Positions 1 through 11,702 of a stretch of 64,000 nt of DNA are shown here, piece after piece. The notes below the pieces were generated by a model. The model did no database searches. It saw nothing but the letters and a program-made list of their open reading frames with translations, and was not told where the DNA came from. The stretch's first letter is position 1. The number at the start of each line of letters is the position of its first letter. This DNA is from Adiantum capillus-veneris (lineage: Eukaryota; Streptophyta; Polypodiopsida; Polypodiales; Pteridaceae): contig CM043959.1 in assembly GCA_014529385.2 (NCBI GenBank), forward strand, positions 54,438,253 to 54,502,252. The letters are read 5' to 3'. Position numbers and translations under genes: made by a program.

Positions 1-2757
1 ATTGCTTTGGAAGACCAGTTGAAGACTACTTTCATTTCTCCATGGGGCTGCTTTGCTTACCGCCGTCGCAGGATGCCTTTTGGGCTGGTGAATGCATATG
101 TGACTTTTCAAGATTGGATGAACAAGGTGTTCGGGCCTTACTTGGGTAAGTTCATCAGAGTGTTTATGGATGATATTGGTTGCTATAGTTCCAGGGCAGA
201 GCATTTGTCCAAGTTAAGGCTGTGTTTTCAAAGGCTAGATGAAGAAGGAGGTCAGTTGAATCCAAAGAAGTGCAAGCTAGCGCAACCAAGGGTTCAGTTG
301 CTAGGCCATGTGGTGTCACAGAACGGGATTGAAGCAGATTCAGAGAAGGTGAAAGCATTGGTTCTTATGGAGCCTCCAACCAGTGCAACAAAATTGGCTT
401 CTTTCGTGCATAAGTTAAAGTATTTATCCCGCTTTTTTTGGATGCTGTCTCAATATGTCTACCCTCTTCAGAAAAGGGCTCAACAGGTACATGGATTTCA
501 GTGGGATTAGGAAGCTCAAGAGGCCTTTGATAAAGTGAAAGGTATTCTATGTCAGTTGCCTACGGTGTGTCCTCCTAATCATGAGGATGATTTTTATATT
601 GCTATGACGGTGGGATTGGTGGCTATTGGAGCAGTATTGCTACAAAAGGTAGGCAAGAGTTATAAGCCTATTTATTTCGAAAGCAGGGTTATTAGTCCAG
701 GTGAAGCTACCTATACGGAGGCAGAACAATGGGTTATGGCTTTGGTCTTTTCTTGCAGAAAGTTCAAAGTATATTTGGTTGTTCGGAAGTTTTATGTGCT
801 AACTGCTAACAATCTTTTGCCTGAAGTGGTGCTACACTTGAAGCCAAGGAAGCGGATCATGAAGTGGGTGATCGAACTTCAAGAGTTTGAGTTTGAGTTC
901 AAAGTGGATCACACTCGGCAGTCTCATTTGGCGGACATTTTGGTCAACAAGGAGGTTGAGTTGCCAATTTATCCAAGGGTGGTACAAGAGGAGGATAAGG
1001 AAGAACCTGATTTGGAAGAGGCCTTCACGATGTGGTTTGATGGTGCTTACAGACGAGTAACACAGACAGCAGGTGGAGGTGTGGTTATTCAGGATCCGCA
1101 AGGCACGATCATTTTTTCCAAAGCTTATGACTTGGAGGAGGTGCATACCAACAATGAAGCTGAATATCTTACCTTACACTTGGGGCTCAAGCAGTGCATT
1201 GACTTTGGCATTTCAAGGTTGGTCGTAAAGGGTGATGCTCTACTGGTTATCAAACAACTTTTGGGCCAATGGCAGGTAAAGAGGGATTCTCTCAAGAATT
1301 GGTTTTTTTCCATAAAGAAGCTGTTGAAGTTTTTTGAAGCAGTACAATTCAGACATGTGCGGAGAGAACAAAACCAGGAAGCAGATCGTTTGGCTAGCAG
1401 TCGTGTTCACACTCAAGTGTCGAGTTTGTATGTGGGGCCAGCCACTTATGCAGGTAGAGAGACTTTGAAGGATATTGATGATTTCTTGAATACAGGTCAA
1501 TGTTTCGACGGGCTTTCCAAACTACAAAAAAGGAGAGTTGTTCAAAAGGCTAAGAGGTTCACTCTTATTGGCGAGGATCTTATGGTGTACGGTACTGATG
1601 GAGTGCTACGTCGTGTCCTCTACAAAGAGGAGATTGGCATGGTCTTGGAGCAGTGCCACGAGGAAAGTGGTCATCAGGGTAAGAGTCAAGTTTTGTTTCG
1701 TATCTTAAGAAGTGGGTTCTGGTGGCCTTCTGTGGTGCGAGATGTGCATTATTGGTGCAAGACGTGCCATCAATGCCAAATGATGGGTGAAAGACGACTG
1801 GTATCCGAGAAACAGGGGGCTATCATCGCACATGATGCCTTTGAAAAGTGGGGCTTGGATGCAATTGGTCCATTGCCCAAGTCAGCGAGTGGTAAGAAAT
1901 ATGTGGTAGTGGCAATAGACTACCTTACACGATGGGTCGAGGCTAAAGCAGTCAAAGAGGTAAATGCGCGTACTGTTGCTCAGTTTGTATTTGATTGCAT
2001 ATGTTGTCGTTTTGGAGTGCCTTGGGTGCTTATATCGGATCGAGGATAGGGATTCAGAAGTAAGTTGGTGTGTGCTCTGGTGGAAAAATTGGGGATTCAA
2101 CACCGATTTTCATCTCCATACCACCCGCAGTGCAATGGTTTCGTGGAGAGTGCGAATGGGCAGATAATTAAGATGCTCACGAAGTATATATACCAGCAAG
2201 TTGAAGAGTGGGAATCTAACCTTGATAAATGTTTGTGGGCTTACAGGATCTCTTATAAGGTGGCAACCAACTTCACTCCATACGAGTTGGTATATGGCAA
2301 GGAAGCGGTCCTGCCTGTGCATGTGCAGCTACGGGTTCTTAAAGGTTTATGGTGAATTGATAAAACTCATCAAGATATTTTGCAGGATAGAATTACAAGT
2401 CTCGAAACTTTGAAAATGGATGATGAAGCAGCGGCGGATTTTTATGTGAAGCAACGGGAAAGGAGGGTAGCAAAGTTCAACCAACATTTGCCAGCTAAGC
2501 AGATTGAGAAGGGCGATCTAGGGATGAAGTATGAGAGTTATCTTGACTTCACCTTTCAGAAGAAGTTCAAGAAAAAGTGGACAGGGCCTTACAAGGTTCA
2601 TCAAGTTTTTCCAAATGGTACATATGCACTAATCAGGTTGGATGGTCGGTTTCTTAAACATAGGATAAATGGTCTTCGTCTCAAGCTCTGCTTTGAAAGG
2701 GAGTTAGTGTCAGCGGTGCATCAGATTCTTATACATGGGGTGGGGCAACCCACTTGA
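1..2757 (+). pseudogene. Tat-like Ty3/gypsy pol with two RNase H domains (element A1), 5'-truncated by window edge
   Basis: One reading frame runs from the first base to 2757, broken by three in-frame stops: TAG 508-510, TAG 2047-2049 and TGA 2353-2355. Domain order is the RT palm (MPFGL near 76, catalytic FMDD near 164), an RNase H-like block (about 580-950), a second archaeal-type RNase H (about 1027-1410: D in WFDGAY, E in NNEAEY, D in VVKGDA, D in NQEADR), the HHCC zinc finger of integrase (1660-1790), the integrase core (D in LDAIG, D in ISDRG, E in FVESANG) and a C-terminal domain with a GPYKV motif near 2583. RT-RNase H-second RNase H-integrase is the order known for the plant Tat lineage. 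In an active element this polyprotein reverse-transcribes and integrates the element. Gag, protease and the start of RT lie before the window. Confidence 0.88.
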
Positions 2758-2898
2758 AGGCAACCCCATTTGTCGGCGGTTTTGGGCGGTGACCGGCGAG
2801 GTGGTGGCGCCCGTGGGCGGCCGCATGGCGGTGTGATGGCACATTTCGGTGATGACATGGCAGGGGTGTTCCCACGGCCCATGGGGGGCCAAAATTTT

Positions 2899-2916
2899 AA
2901 AGGAGGAAGGAGGGGG
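2899..2916 (+). promoter_or_regulatory. Polypurine tract of element A1 (candidate)
   Basis: An 18-base pure A/G run (AAAGGAGG... ending GGGGG) about 140 bases after the pol stop codon. It is the right position and composition for plus-strand DNA priming. It runs directly into the inverted repeat at 2915-2938 rather than into a recognisable TG terminus. Confidence 0.5.
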
Positions 2917-2938
2917 CAATAGCGACATCGCTATTGCC
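2915..2938. repeat. Perfect 11-bp inverted repeat with 2-base loop
   Basis: GGCAATAGCGA (2915-2925) and TCGCTATTGCC (2928-2938) are exact reverse complements separated by CA. G runs before and C runs after could extend the stem with mismatches. It overlaps the end of the polypurine tract. Confidence 0.8.
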
Positions 2939-3773
2939 TCCCCCCTTCGTGTAAGGGAGAGGTCCCACAGCAAGCATGCAGGAAAGCAAGAAGGAGAGTC
3001 CGAGAGCCTATGCAAAGCACCAAAGGGGCAAAGCAAGGAAGATGGCAAGGGCAAAGGCTGTGCGGGCAAATCAAAGGACACAAAGCCAAAGGTAAGGCCA
3101 AAGGGAGGGAGATCCGGCCGGCCAAGATGGAAGGACCAAGGCCCAATGTGCACACCATGTAAATGTTTCCAAAAGCAAACTAAGCCAAGTGTTAGCAATG
3201 CAATAAAATACTAAAAGAAGCTCTAAGTGAAGGCCACGGCAAGAGAAACTTTTTTTGGGCCTCTTAGAGGTACCCCTATAAAAAGTTGTAAATGCGAAAA
3301 TTAAGGGGCTTTTTTGCCTATGTGTAGGAGTGGAAACTTGAAGCCTGTGTAGTGTCGAGTTTGCCATTGAAGCTGCATACATCAATTATACTACCCTCTA
3401 TGCAATAATACCAACCGTTTTGCCCAATCTGTGGTGTTGCTTCTCCCCAACCCCCTCCTTCTCTCTCACTCTTGGTGTATTAACCATTATTTGCAGAGGG
3501 TTTGCCTGCAGCTTGAAGGTTGCTACCAAGAGGGCAGATTAGGGGTGTTTTGTGAGTCGGAACGGGTGAGTTAAGCAGTGTGGGTGCGTTTGTGTTGTGG
3601 GTGTTCTTGTGCAAGGAGAGAGGTAGTTGCTTTGTATGCTAAAGTGGAGATGCTAGTGCAAATTAGCCAGTTTAAAGGTGTTTTTTGAGAGGTTAGGGGT
3701 GCTGTGGAAACCCTGGGCTATAGAGAGGCAGATATTGTGTGTGCTGGGTGTGTTCCCTATTCCCCCTCTCCAC

Positions 3774-6177
3774 CGTATATGTGTGGACTATCAAGCACTA
3801 AACCATTTCACTATCAAAAAGAAATTTCCCGAGGCTCGGGTAGAAGATCTGTTTGATAAGATACAAGGCTCCACTGCTCAGTAGGATTGACCTTAAAAGT
3901 GGCTATCATCAAACAAGGATAGTGGATGAAGATATCCTAAAGACCGCGTTTCACACAACGTTTGGTCTTTATGAATATTTAGTCATGCCTTTTGGCTTGA
4001 CTAATGCACCTCTACATTCAATCATCTAATGGAGAAAATCTTTAGATCTACTGCAAATTCATTGGAGTGTCATCATCTACTCCAAGTTTCAGAGGAACAT
4101 AAGCAACATCTGCAAGTGATTTTTCAAGCACTGAGGGAGAACAAGCTTTTTCTCAACCAAAAGAAAAGTGAATTTTTCCTTCAAGAGATTCAATACCTAT
4201 AGGTCATATTATCTCTCAAGATGGTATCCATACGGATCCATCAAAGTTAGAGGTGATAAAAGCATGGCCTAATCCAAGGAATCTACATTAGCTAAGAAGC
4301 TTTATTGGTATGTGTGCATACTATAGACTCTTCATAGCAAAATTGTCTCAAATAGCAAGAACACTACATGACTTAACTAAGAAGAACGTTAAGTATTTAT
4401 GGACTGCTAAGGAGCAAGATACTTTTCACAAGCTCAAAGAGAAGCTTGCCTCCCAACCAGTCCTCATGCTTCCGGATCTCTCAAAGCCAATTGAGGTCCA
4501 ATGTGATGCTTGTGGTGATTGCCTTGGAGCAGTCTTGCTTCAAGAAGGGCATGCCATAGCATATGAGAGGCGAAGGCTCAATACAGATGAACGTGTATTA
4601 GGCATTTATGAGAAAGAGCTATTAGCTGTTCTACATGCTCTAGACACATGGAAGCATTATTTATTGGGGATTCCATTTATTCTACGAACCGACCACCAAA
4701 GTCTCAAGTACTTCATGACGCAAACCAAGCTTTCCGACAAACAATGAGGTGGGCAAATTTTCTTTCGCAATTTAATTTTCATTTTGCTCACATTGCTGAT
4801 AAGCACAATCAAGTGGCCGATGCACTTTCACGATGACCAAAAGTTAATGCGGTGTCTATAGCTACTCACAATTATCTATCTTCTATGATAGATGAGTATG
4901 CTATTGACCCCGACTATAGAGACCTAATGTCAGCCCTTGCTTTGGGGAAGGAAGAGGAACCATTCACCTTGCAGGATGGTTATCTTCTTCAATAGGCTAT
5001 GTGTCACCCACTCCCTTCGAGAGAAAGTCATGTATGAATCACATTCTCCTCCCTATGCACGGCATAGAGGCATTCAACCTACTCTCCGAGGAGTAGAAGC
5101 GTACTTCTATTAGCCTACCACGAAAGTGGACATACAAGAGTATGTTTCAAAATGTGTAGTATGCCAAAAAACCAAGTATAATAGAGGAAAGCAACCTGGA
5201 TTACTCCAGCCATTGCCTATCCCAAATTCACCATGGGAGAGTATATCCATGGATTTTATCTTTGGATTACCCAAGTCTATCCATGGGAATACGGGAATAT
5301 GGACAATAGTCAACAGGTTTAGCAATCAAGCACACATTATTCCTATCAAAAAGACTATTAAGGCACACCAAATGGCAACTCTCTTCATATCACAGATTTT
5401 CAAACACCATGGATTACCAACATCCATCGTGTCAGATAGAGATCCTAGAATGACCAATAATTTCTGGAAAGGTCTCTTTGACAATCTAGGAACAAGATTG
5501 AATTTCTCTTCGATCTATCACCCACAAACGGATGGCCAAAGTGAGATAGCCAATCTTACGATACTCGATCTACTAAAGACTTATGTTACAGAAGTAGATC
5601 AACGCTTGCAATGGGAAAAGTACTTACCTCTTGTAGAGTATGCCTACAATAATACTGTACATACTTCTACGGGAAAATCAGCTTTTGAAATAATTGAGGG
5701 AAGACCTAAAAGTCCCTTGCTACTTAAAGTACATGGGAAGATCTTCGCTGCCGATGAATATAGCCGTAACCTACAAGAATCTTTTCAAAAGATTAAAGAG
5801 GCATCTCTCAAAAAAGGCAAAAAGCTGCTGCTGACAAACACAGAAGGGCCTTTATGTTCAAAGAAAATGATTGGGTCTTACTTAAGTTTCCTAAGGCTCG
5901 ATTGAGGCAAACGACGAACAAAAATCCTACGAGCCATCAAAAGTATTATGCTAAGCTAGAAAAAAGATACCATGGTCCTTTCCAAATCTTGAAGCCCATC
6001 AATGAGATGGATTACCAATTCAAGTTGCCCAACCATTGGCTCATACACAATGCTTTTCATGTGAGCTTACTTAAGCACTACAAAGGAGAGCCACCAAGTG
6101 AACCAATTATTGAAGACCCTCCCGAAGTTGAAGAACTAGAAGAGGTGCTACAACCCGAAGCTATCCTTTGGCATTAA
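3774..6177 (+). pseudogene. Decayed chromovirus-type Ty3/gypsy pol (element A2)
   Basis: RT starts mid-domain with RICVDYQALN at about 3774 and continues in changing frames (GYHQ, then the MPFGL region near 3990). RNase H is at about 4430-4830 (D in QCDACG, TDHQSLKYF, then VADALSR), with a frameshift near 4742. Integrase follows: zinc finger CVVCQKTK near 5156, core with D in MDFIFG (5251), D in VSDRDP (5440) and E in GQSEIAN (5544). A second frameshift near 5830 precedes the C-terminal domain (YHGPFQI near 5970) and NAFHVSLLK near 6050. The frame ends at 6175-6177 just where a chromodomain would begin. Internal stops occur at 3882, 4207, 4746, 4834 and 4995. Gag and protease are absent. Confidence 0.85.
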
Positions 6178-7096
6178 GAGCTTAAGGATAGTGTGAACCT
6201 TTTCAATGCTTACAATACTACATTAGAGTAAGCAAATGTACAAATTTCTTTTAAATGACCAATGTTTTTGTCTTATAAGACTAGTTCTCTTTTTATTGTG
6301 CACAAATTTAAATAGTATGCATGCTTAGAATCATGTTTGTGATGACAACGTCTCTCAAACACCAAGTAGAATTTGTCACTCTACTTTGGGAGAACGAAAT
6401 GGACTAAGGAGCAGACATGCTTGCGGCAGCTATGTCTCCCAAGTACCAAATGATTAGTCGTCCATCTTGGAAAGATGACATAGGGTAAAAAGGGATCCTC
6501 CACCCGCTAAGAAAGATTGACTAATGACCACGGCTTTATCTCTTCTACCTCATATACGAGGACGACTATGATTTCAAGAGAGAGGTAGTGTCATAAAATC
6601 TAATATCTAACCAACCCAAATGCTTTTCTCATATCAAACTGATCATTTAATGTGGGAGAATAAACGGGAAGAAGGGTTAGAATATAGAAATATGCTTTCA
6701 GATCTATCTCAACACGAGTCCAATGGTAAAGGGGTCCAAATGAGAGACATGGTCTGTCAAAGAGCAAGACTAGCTAATGGAGCTTAAAGACCTTAGGGTT
6801 AGCTTCATTAAAGACCTCCAAAGGTTAGTGTTAAAAAGTCCTTTGACCTTAGGTAAGCTAGGGCTGAGCTTGAGGTGGGAACCCGACCCAAGCTTGAGGT
6901 GCTTGTTGCTGACTAAGGTGCTTGAGGTGCTTGTCGTGCTTGATGACTAAGGTGCTTGAGGTGCTTGTCGTGCTTGCTGACTAGGGAGCATGAGGTGCTT
7001 GTGGGAACACTACCCAGGCTTGAGGTGCTTTGTCATGCTTGCTGACTAAGGTGCTCAGGGGTAAGGTGTGCAAAAGTAAACTTCTTTCCCTACAGG
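6178..7096. other. Non-coding stretch between A2 and element B
   Basis: No frame with recognisable coding content. It probably includes the 3' untranslated end of A2, but no polypurine tract or LTR terminus could be placed. The right part (6891-7059) is a degenerate minisatellite listed separately. Confidence 0.5.
6891..7059. repeat. Degenerate minisatellite based on TTGAGGTGCTTG
   Basis: Repeated CTTGAGGTGCTTGT and TGCTTGCTGACTAAGG words. Two adjacent units of about 34 bases are almost exact (around 6911-6978). The flanking copies at 6891-6910 and 6979-7059 are diverged. Confidence 0.75.
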
Positions 7097-7302
7097 CGAT
7101 GAGCGCGTGTAGCGCGTACGGAGTGTGTGCAAGAGAAGGGAAGAAGAGAAATGGGGAAGGGGGGAGATGCACAGGCAGCCTGTGTAGGTTAGTGGAGAAG
7201 AAAGAGTAAAGTCAACACTTCCTCTTTCTCTCCCTATATTGAATAGGTGAACTTTAGTGTACAAGGGTGGTTTCCCATGGCCACCTGGCATACACCCCAA
7301 CA
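7097..7302 (-). repeat. 3' LTR of copia element B
   Basis: It matches 13077-13283 almost base for base. In the element's orientation it starts TGTTGGGGTG at 7302 and ends near 7097, where CTCATCA has decayed (C instead of T at 7097 on the plus strand). The polypurine tract AAGTGGGAGGT, read on the minus strand, abuts it at 7303-7313. Confidence 0.92.
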
Positions 7303-7313
7303 ACCTCCCACTT
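7303..7313 (-). promoter_or_regulatory. Polypurine tract of element B
   Basis: Read on the minus strand this is AAGTGGGAGGT directly before TGTTGGG of the 3' LTR, the usual plant copia arrangement. Element P has the same tract at 62772-62782. Confidence 0.85.
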
Positions 7314-7385
7314 GAAGGTCATGGTGGCCAATAGTGGCATTAATATAGTTAGTCTATACAAAATTGATGAAGCATTGCCGAGGCT

Positions 7386-8320
7386 TCATCCTACACCCAT
7401 AAGTTCTATACAATGTGTAAATCGCTCCGAGGTTAGGCTCTTTGTGAGAGCATCTGCGGGGTTGTCATCAGTGTGAACCTTGACAAGCTCGATACGCTTG
7501 CCAGCCAATGCATCTCGTATGACATGGTATCTGACCTCTATGTGTTTCGACTTTGAGTGAAACACTGGATTCTTTGCCAAAGCAATGGCACTCTGACTAT
7601 GAATCTATGAATGTGAGAAAGTAGTTCGCCCCCCCTAGAGTTTTATGTGGCATTGGACCACACAAATCACTGTGCACCAAGTCTAGAGGTTCGCCTAGTT
7701 TCTTATTCAATGGCGAAGATGTCAATCTAGTCTGTTTGCCATACAGACAATGCTCACACAATGGAAAGTCCGTGTAATCTAACACAGGTAAGTAGCCAAA
7801 ACGCTGAAGTGTTTTCATTCCCTTTTGGCTAATATGCCCTAGCCGGCTATGCCATAACTCAGGAGACGGCAGCTCGGCAACATAGATAGAGTGTTCGTCG
7901 ACACTCGAAACAAATAAAGAGTACAGGGATCCGTTTTTATTGCCTTTCATGATGATAAGGTTGTTCTTGCGGATCATCTAAGAACGATTACCAAAAACTG
8001 TAGTGTAGCCAAGATGATCCAATTGCCCTATAGAAAGTAAGCTTTTCGTAAGCTTGGGCACATGTCTGACATTCTGTAGCACAAAAGTAGTGCCATTATG
8101 CATCTGAAGTTTCACATCACCAATGCCAATAATGTCAAGCTCATAGGAATCACCAAGCTTGACTATTCCATGCATGGATGCATAAGAGGAAAACCACTCT
8201 CTATGCGGTGTGACATGAAAACTTGCACCAGAATCAAGGATCCAATTCTGTGCATAACCCTCATCCTGTGCAACCAAAGCATCTGGAGTGAGATCTGAAG
8301 TGAAAATGAGAACATCGGAG
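7386..8320 (-). pseudogene. Copia protease, gag-pre-integrase and terminal RNase H of element B, with integrase core and RT deleted
   Basis: Reading downward on the minus strand, the protease is at 8245-8020 (WILDSGASFHVT with catalytic DSG, then VRHVPKLTKSLLS). A stop after FGNRS lies near 7978. The gag-pre-integrase domain follows at 7900-7730 (LWHSRLGHISQKG with its two His, CEHCLYGKQ with its two Cys). The integrase core begins with DLVHSDLCGP and stops at FLTFIDS near 7600. The next residues are SQSAIALAKN of the C-terminal RNase H (HIEVRYHVIR, NPADALTKSL), ending at 7386. About 3 kb of integrase core and RT normally lies between these two points, so the copy carries a clean internal deletion. 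Confidence 0.87.
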
Positions 8321-8325
8321 GCATC

Positions 8326-9920
8326 TGCTGTCACCTCGAGATGAATCTCTGTGGGCATAATGAGCATCACTAGAGGAGGAGCATCCTCTACTGCAGTGGT
8401 AGGCATGGGGGATGATAGCGGGAAAAAGAGCAGTGCAATCGGGTGGCCTCTGTACTCATGCACACTCCACAAACCACGCCTCATGCAAACAAGCAAAGAA
8501 CAAAACAAAGGGGGCACCACCCTAAATTAAGAGGTTTAGGGACCTCACACATAGTGCACATAGGCAAGTGAGACTTCTGGCATTATGACGGCATCAAAAC
8601 ATATGGCAAAACACATAGAAACGAAGCTTAGGGACCTTATGTAGCATATATATACACAAGACATCAGCTTAACAATACAACGGCATCTGATCATACATAA
8701 CAAGGATATAGAGAAGCAAGCCAAGGATGGCATAATCCCTTGTCAAAAACAATCAACCCAGCAAGTAGGTATGATCCTACTAGCAACACATCAATACCTT
8801 AGAGAATGATGGCGAGGATGGTGGCCATGGAGCATGAGAGAAGACTCCTTATTTAGGTTTTAGGGCTAGTAATGTAGCATACTAGAGGGAGAGAGAGAGA
8901 GGGAGAGAGAGTAGAGCTCCATCCATAGCTCCTCGTTGTGAGCAATGCCGTCATAGCTTCATTGCTTGGTGAAGTGGGTGAAGTGTTGGTTTTGAGTGAG
9001 AGAAGGCCTCCTTCTATAGGTTTCTGAGAGGGTTTAGGATTAGGGATAAACATGCTTAAATCCGCTGATTGGGGTTACTTTTTGCTTAGGGTGGTCAACA
9101 GATTGAGGTCACCTGATATGTCACCATCAAGATATTCTCTAGAGTGATGTGAGAGGGGAGGATAAATGCTGATTTTTCTGATTGTGACACATGGGGATAA
9201 GGCCTTGACCAGCATTTAAGAGCAGGTTAGGTGGCTGTTGAAATTGGAGGTTCTGCACATGTCAGGGGGGGACCTGCTGGGTCCTCTTGAATATCAAATT
9301 CTCAAAAAATCCTCAACCATGGCTTCTTTTGACATGTGTTCTTTGAAAAAATCAGCATGTCTCTTTTCAACTCAAAAGTCTTTATCCCTATTGACTCACC
9401 TTTACCATAAGATTTTCCCCTTTTCTCCTCCTGTAACTGCATTGTTGATGCCCAATCATTGCTTCTAGTAACAGTGAACTGTTACCTATCAAATACTTAT
9501 GGTGTAGTAAAAAATATTTACCATGGGTAAAAAAAGTTACTGTAGGTAAAAAGTGATTTGTATTTACCATGTAGGTGAAAAATATTTACTGTAGGTAAAA
9601 AATATTTACTGTGGTAAATTTTTTTTACTGTCGGTAAAAAAGTGAAAACGGAGTAGGATGTGCTGTGAGTCCACACGAACATCCTCGTGTAAATTTCACT
9701 AGAAATTCACACCTAGAATGGGCTATTCTGTAAGATATAGGTTGTAGGCATGCATAAGAGCTCGTTCCCACGTATCTTTTGTCCATGGCACTTTTTACTC
9801 TTTGGTGCTTGTGAAGTAGATTTTTCTTCTCTTTCGAGATCCCTTGGACTAGAGTATCCTCATCTCCCCAACAACTGACTGTGCCTTTATTGCATCTTCA
9901 GAAGGGGTCCTAAAAACCAT
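8326..9920. mobile_element. 1.6 kb insertion of unknown type in element B, bounded by GCATC duplication
   Basis: GCATC at 8321-8325 and at 9921-9925 brackets 1,595 bases with no recognisable coding content. Gag sequence ends at the right copy and protease-linker sequence resumes at the left copy. Removing the insert plus one GCATC leaves the gag-pol frame open. This supports a transposition event with a 5-base TSD. The insert contains a GA-rich tract (8886-8912) and an AT-rich palindromic array (9503-9645). Its termini do not match a family I know. Confidence 0.65.
9503..9645. repeat. AT-rich array of GGTAAA...TTTACY palindromic units
   Basis: Words such as GGTAAAAAATATTTACTG recur five to six times at irregular 18-30 base spacing. 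Because GGTAAA and TTTACC are complementary, each unit can pair with itself or with its neighbours. Confidence 0.75.
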
Positions 9921-10807
9921 GCATCAGAAGACTCAACAATATTGAGCTCCTCAATCTTAACTGTACTTTTGCCTTTTTCAGAATTATCCTTTTGCATGTT
10001 TTTCCGATCTCTTAGGAAACTGCGACAATCCTTTTTGTAATGACCCTTCTTGTGGCAATAGTAACACTCGACATTTTTGGCATTGCGGTCTCTACTTTGG
10101 TTCCTGTGTCTGCTAGGACTACGAGGATTCCGCTCTCTACTTTTGCTTTTGTATTTGTTCCTGTCACGGCCTCTTGGCTTTGTTGAACTACCAGCCATAT
10201 ATGCATCTCCATGACTAGCGTTATCAAGAGATTTACGACGAATCTCTTCAGTGAGCAACGCATCTGTGACAGCATTGAATTCTAACTTGCCATTCGGAGC
10301 CGAATTGCTAATGGCCGTGCAAAAGATATCCCATGAACTGGGTAGAGAGCATAATAAGAAGATAGACTTGAGTTCATCGTCAAACTCCTTAAAGCCCTCA
10401 GATGTCAGATGACTGAACAAGGAGTTGAACTCATTTAAATGACTGGAAACTGTGCTACCTTCTTTCATGTTGAGCTTCATAAGTTTTTTCATGAGAAAAA
10501 CTTTGTTGGATGCACTTTTGCTCTCCCATGCTGAACATAAGCTATCCCAAAGTTCCTTGGTTGTTTTCTTCCCGATGATAGTGAAGAAGACTGACTCGGC
10601 TAGATGTAGACGTATCGTAGCCATGGCTTTTGCATCCAAAAGCTCCCATTGAGCTTGTGTATAATCATCATCCTCTGCACGCTCTTTCAACGGTTCTGAG
10701 AGGCCTTTGTTTATCAAAACATCTTTCATGCGCTCTTTCCACATGGTAAGGTTGCTGCCATCGAACTTCTGAATGAAATACTCCTCCTTTTCTGAAGAAG
10801 AAGCCAT
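9921..10807 (-). CDS. Copia Gag of element B
   Basis: An open frame starting MASSSEKEEYF at 10807. The N-terminal UBN2-type gag domain spans residues 10-190, with W23 in LTMWKERM and a WELLDAKAMATIRLHL block. A basic RS/RN-rich linker (about 205-240) leads to a zinc knuckle CYYCHKKGHYKKDC (CX2CX4HX4C, about residues 248-261). Gag packages the element RNA into virus-like particles. The frame continues to a stop at 9887, but the residues after 9921 come from the 1.6 kb insert. Gag was probably translated in one frame with protease before that insertion. No internal stops, so this is the best preserved part of B. Confidence 0.88.
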
Positions 10808-11640
10808 TGCTGAGAAGAGGGTTTGAGAGGTGCCACACTATGGCGAGAAGCTATAGAAATTTGGGCAGAGTAACCTTTGTATCGGGAGTAAAATCTCAAC
10901 CGAAATAGGCTCAAAAGTGCCAACAATGGAAGTCACGACTCGCGGGAAGTAAATCCGGCAGAGTCTCCTTTGTATGAGGAGTCAAAACTCAACTCAAAAT
11001 GCATATAAATGTGCCAACTGCACTAACTGGGCATCTGCTGCACAAAACCAGTGCTATGTGAGTGCCAACTCAGCGTCAAAAGCATAAATAACCGTCCAGA
11101 TACATATCCTATGGCGAGGGTACCGTAAAGGGGAACTCCAGCTACCTGTATCACCGAAAGTGTCTCAACATTCGAGCACACCCCAGCTCAAAGAAAACCT
11201 CACGCTATCGACCCTCCAAAAGGCTAATGCAGACACAAAAATAACTAGCCACAGTCTTAGAAAGGGCTCTTCCGGTCCGAGTCTCAGAAACGGCCGAGAA
11301 AAACCGCCAAAATAGCCAAAAATGGCTCCACACGGAGTACAGTGGGCAGTGTCCGCAACTCAACGTACATGAGTAAAATCGCGCTCAAACAGGCGTCAAG
11401 AACTGCTGCATGCAGTGAAAGTGATCCCTGCGGGGATATCTGCTCTCAAAAGAGCTCAGTAGCACTATGTGTGCTCACAACAAAATGCATCTGTCAACGC
11501 ATGTGTCCGCAGAGAATCTGCTGTCGTAATGACTGCCAAATCGCCTGTGAAAGCGCTGTGTCTGGTAACCTGGAGAATCTGTGAGTGAATGGGCTGAAAA
11601 ACCCCGTGTAACTTGTAACCTACGTGTCGGTGTCGCTATG

Positions 11641-11702
11641 TGCCGATTTCTGCCGTCGGGCAGAAATATGCTAGTCGAATAGCCGCCAAAGGTGTCGTAT
11701 CC
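11641..11702. repeat. Copy 1 of duplicated hairpin module in B leader
   Basis: TTCTGCC and GGCAGAA (11648-11666) form a perfect-armed inverted repeat followed by GCTAGTCGAATAGCCG. The same order recurs at 11926-11975 with compensating changes in the stem. Confidence 0.65.

Larger units (their letters stand above)
2758..3760 (+). other. 3' non-coding end and candidate 3' LTR of element A1
   Basis: This region holds no coding sequence. It starts G+C-rich (2765-2830) and contains a polypurine run at 2899-2916, the expected plus-strand primer position just before a 3' LTR. A TATA-like CTATAAAAAG lies at 3274-3283, compatible with an LTR promoter. A 5' LTR is not in the window, so LTR borders cannot be set by comparison. 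The block ends where a different RT begins near 3774, so A1 may have inserted into A2. Confidence 0.45.
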
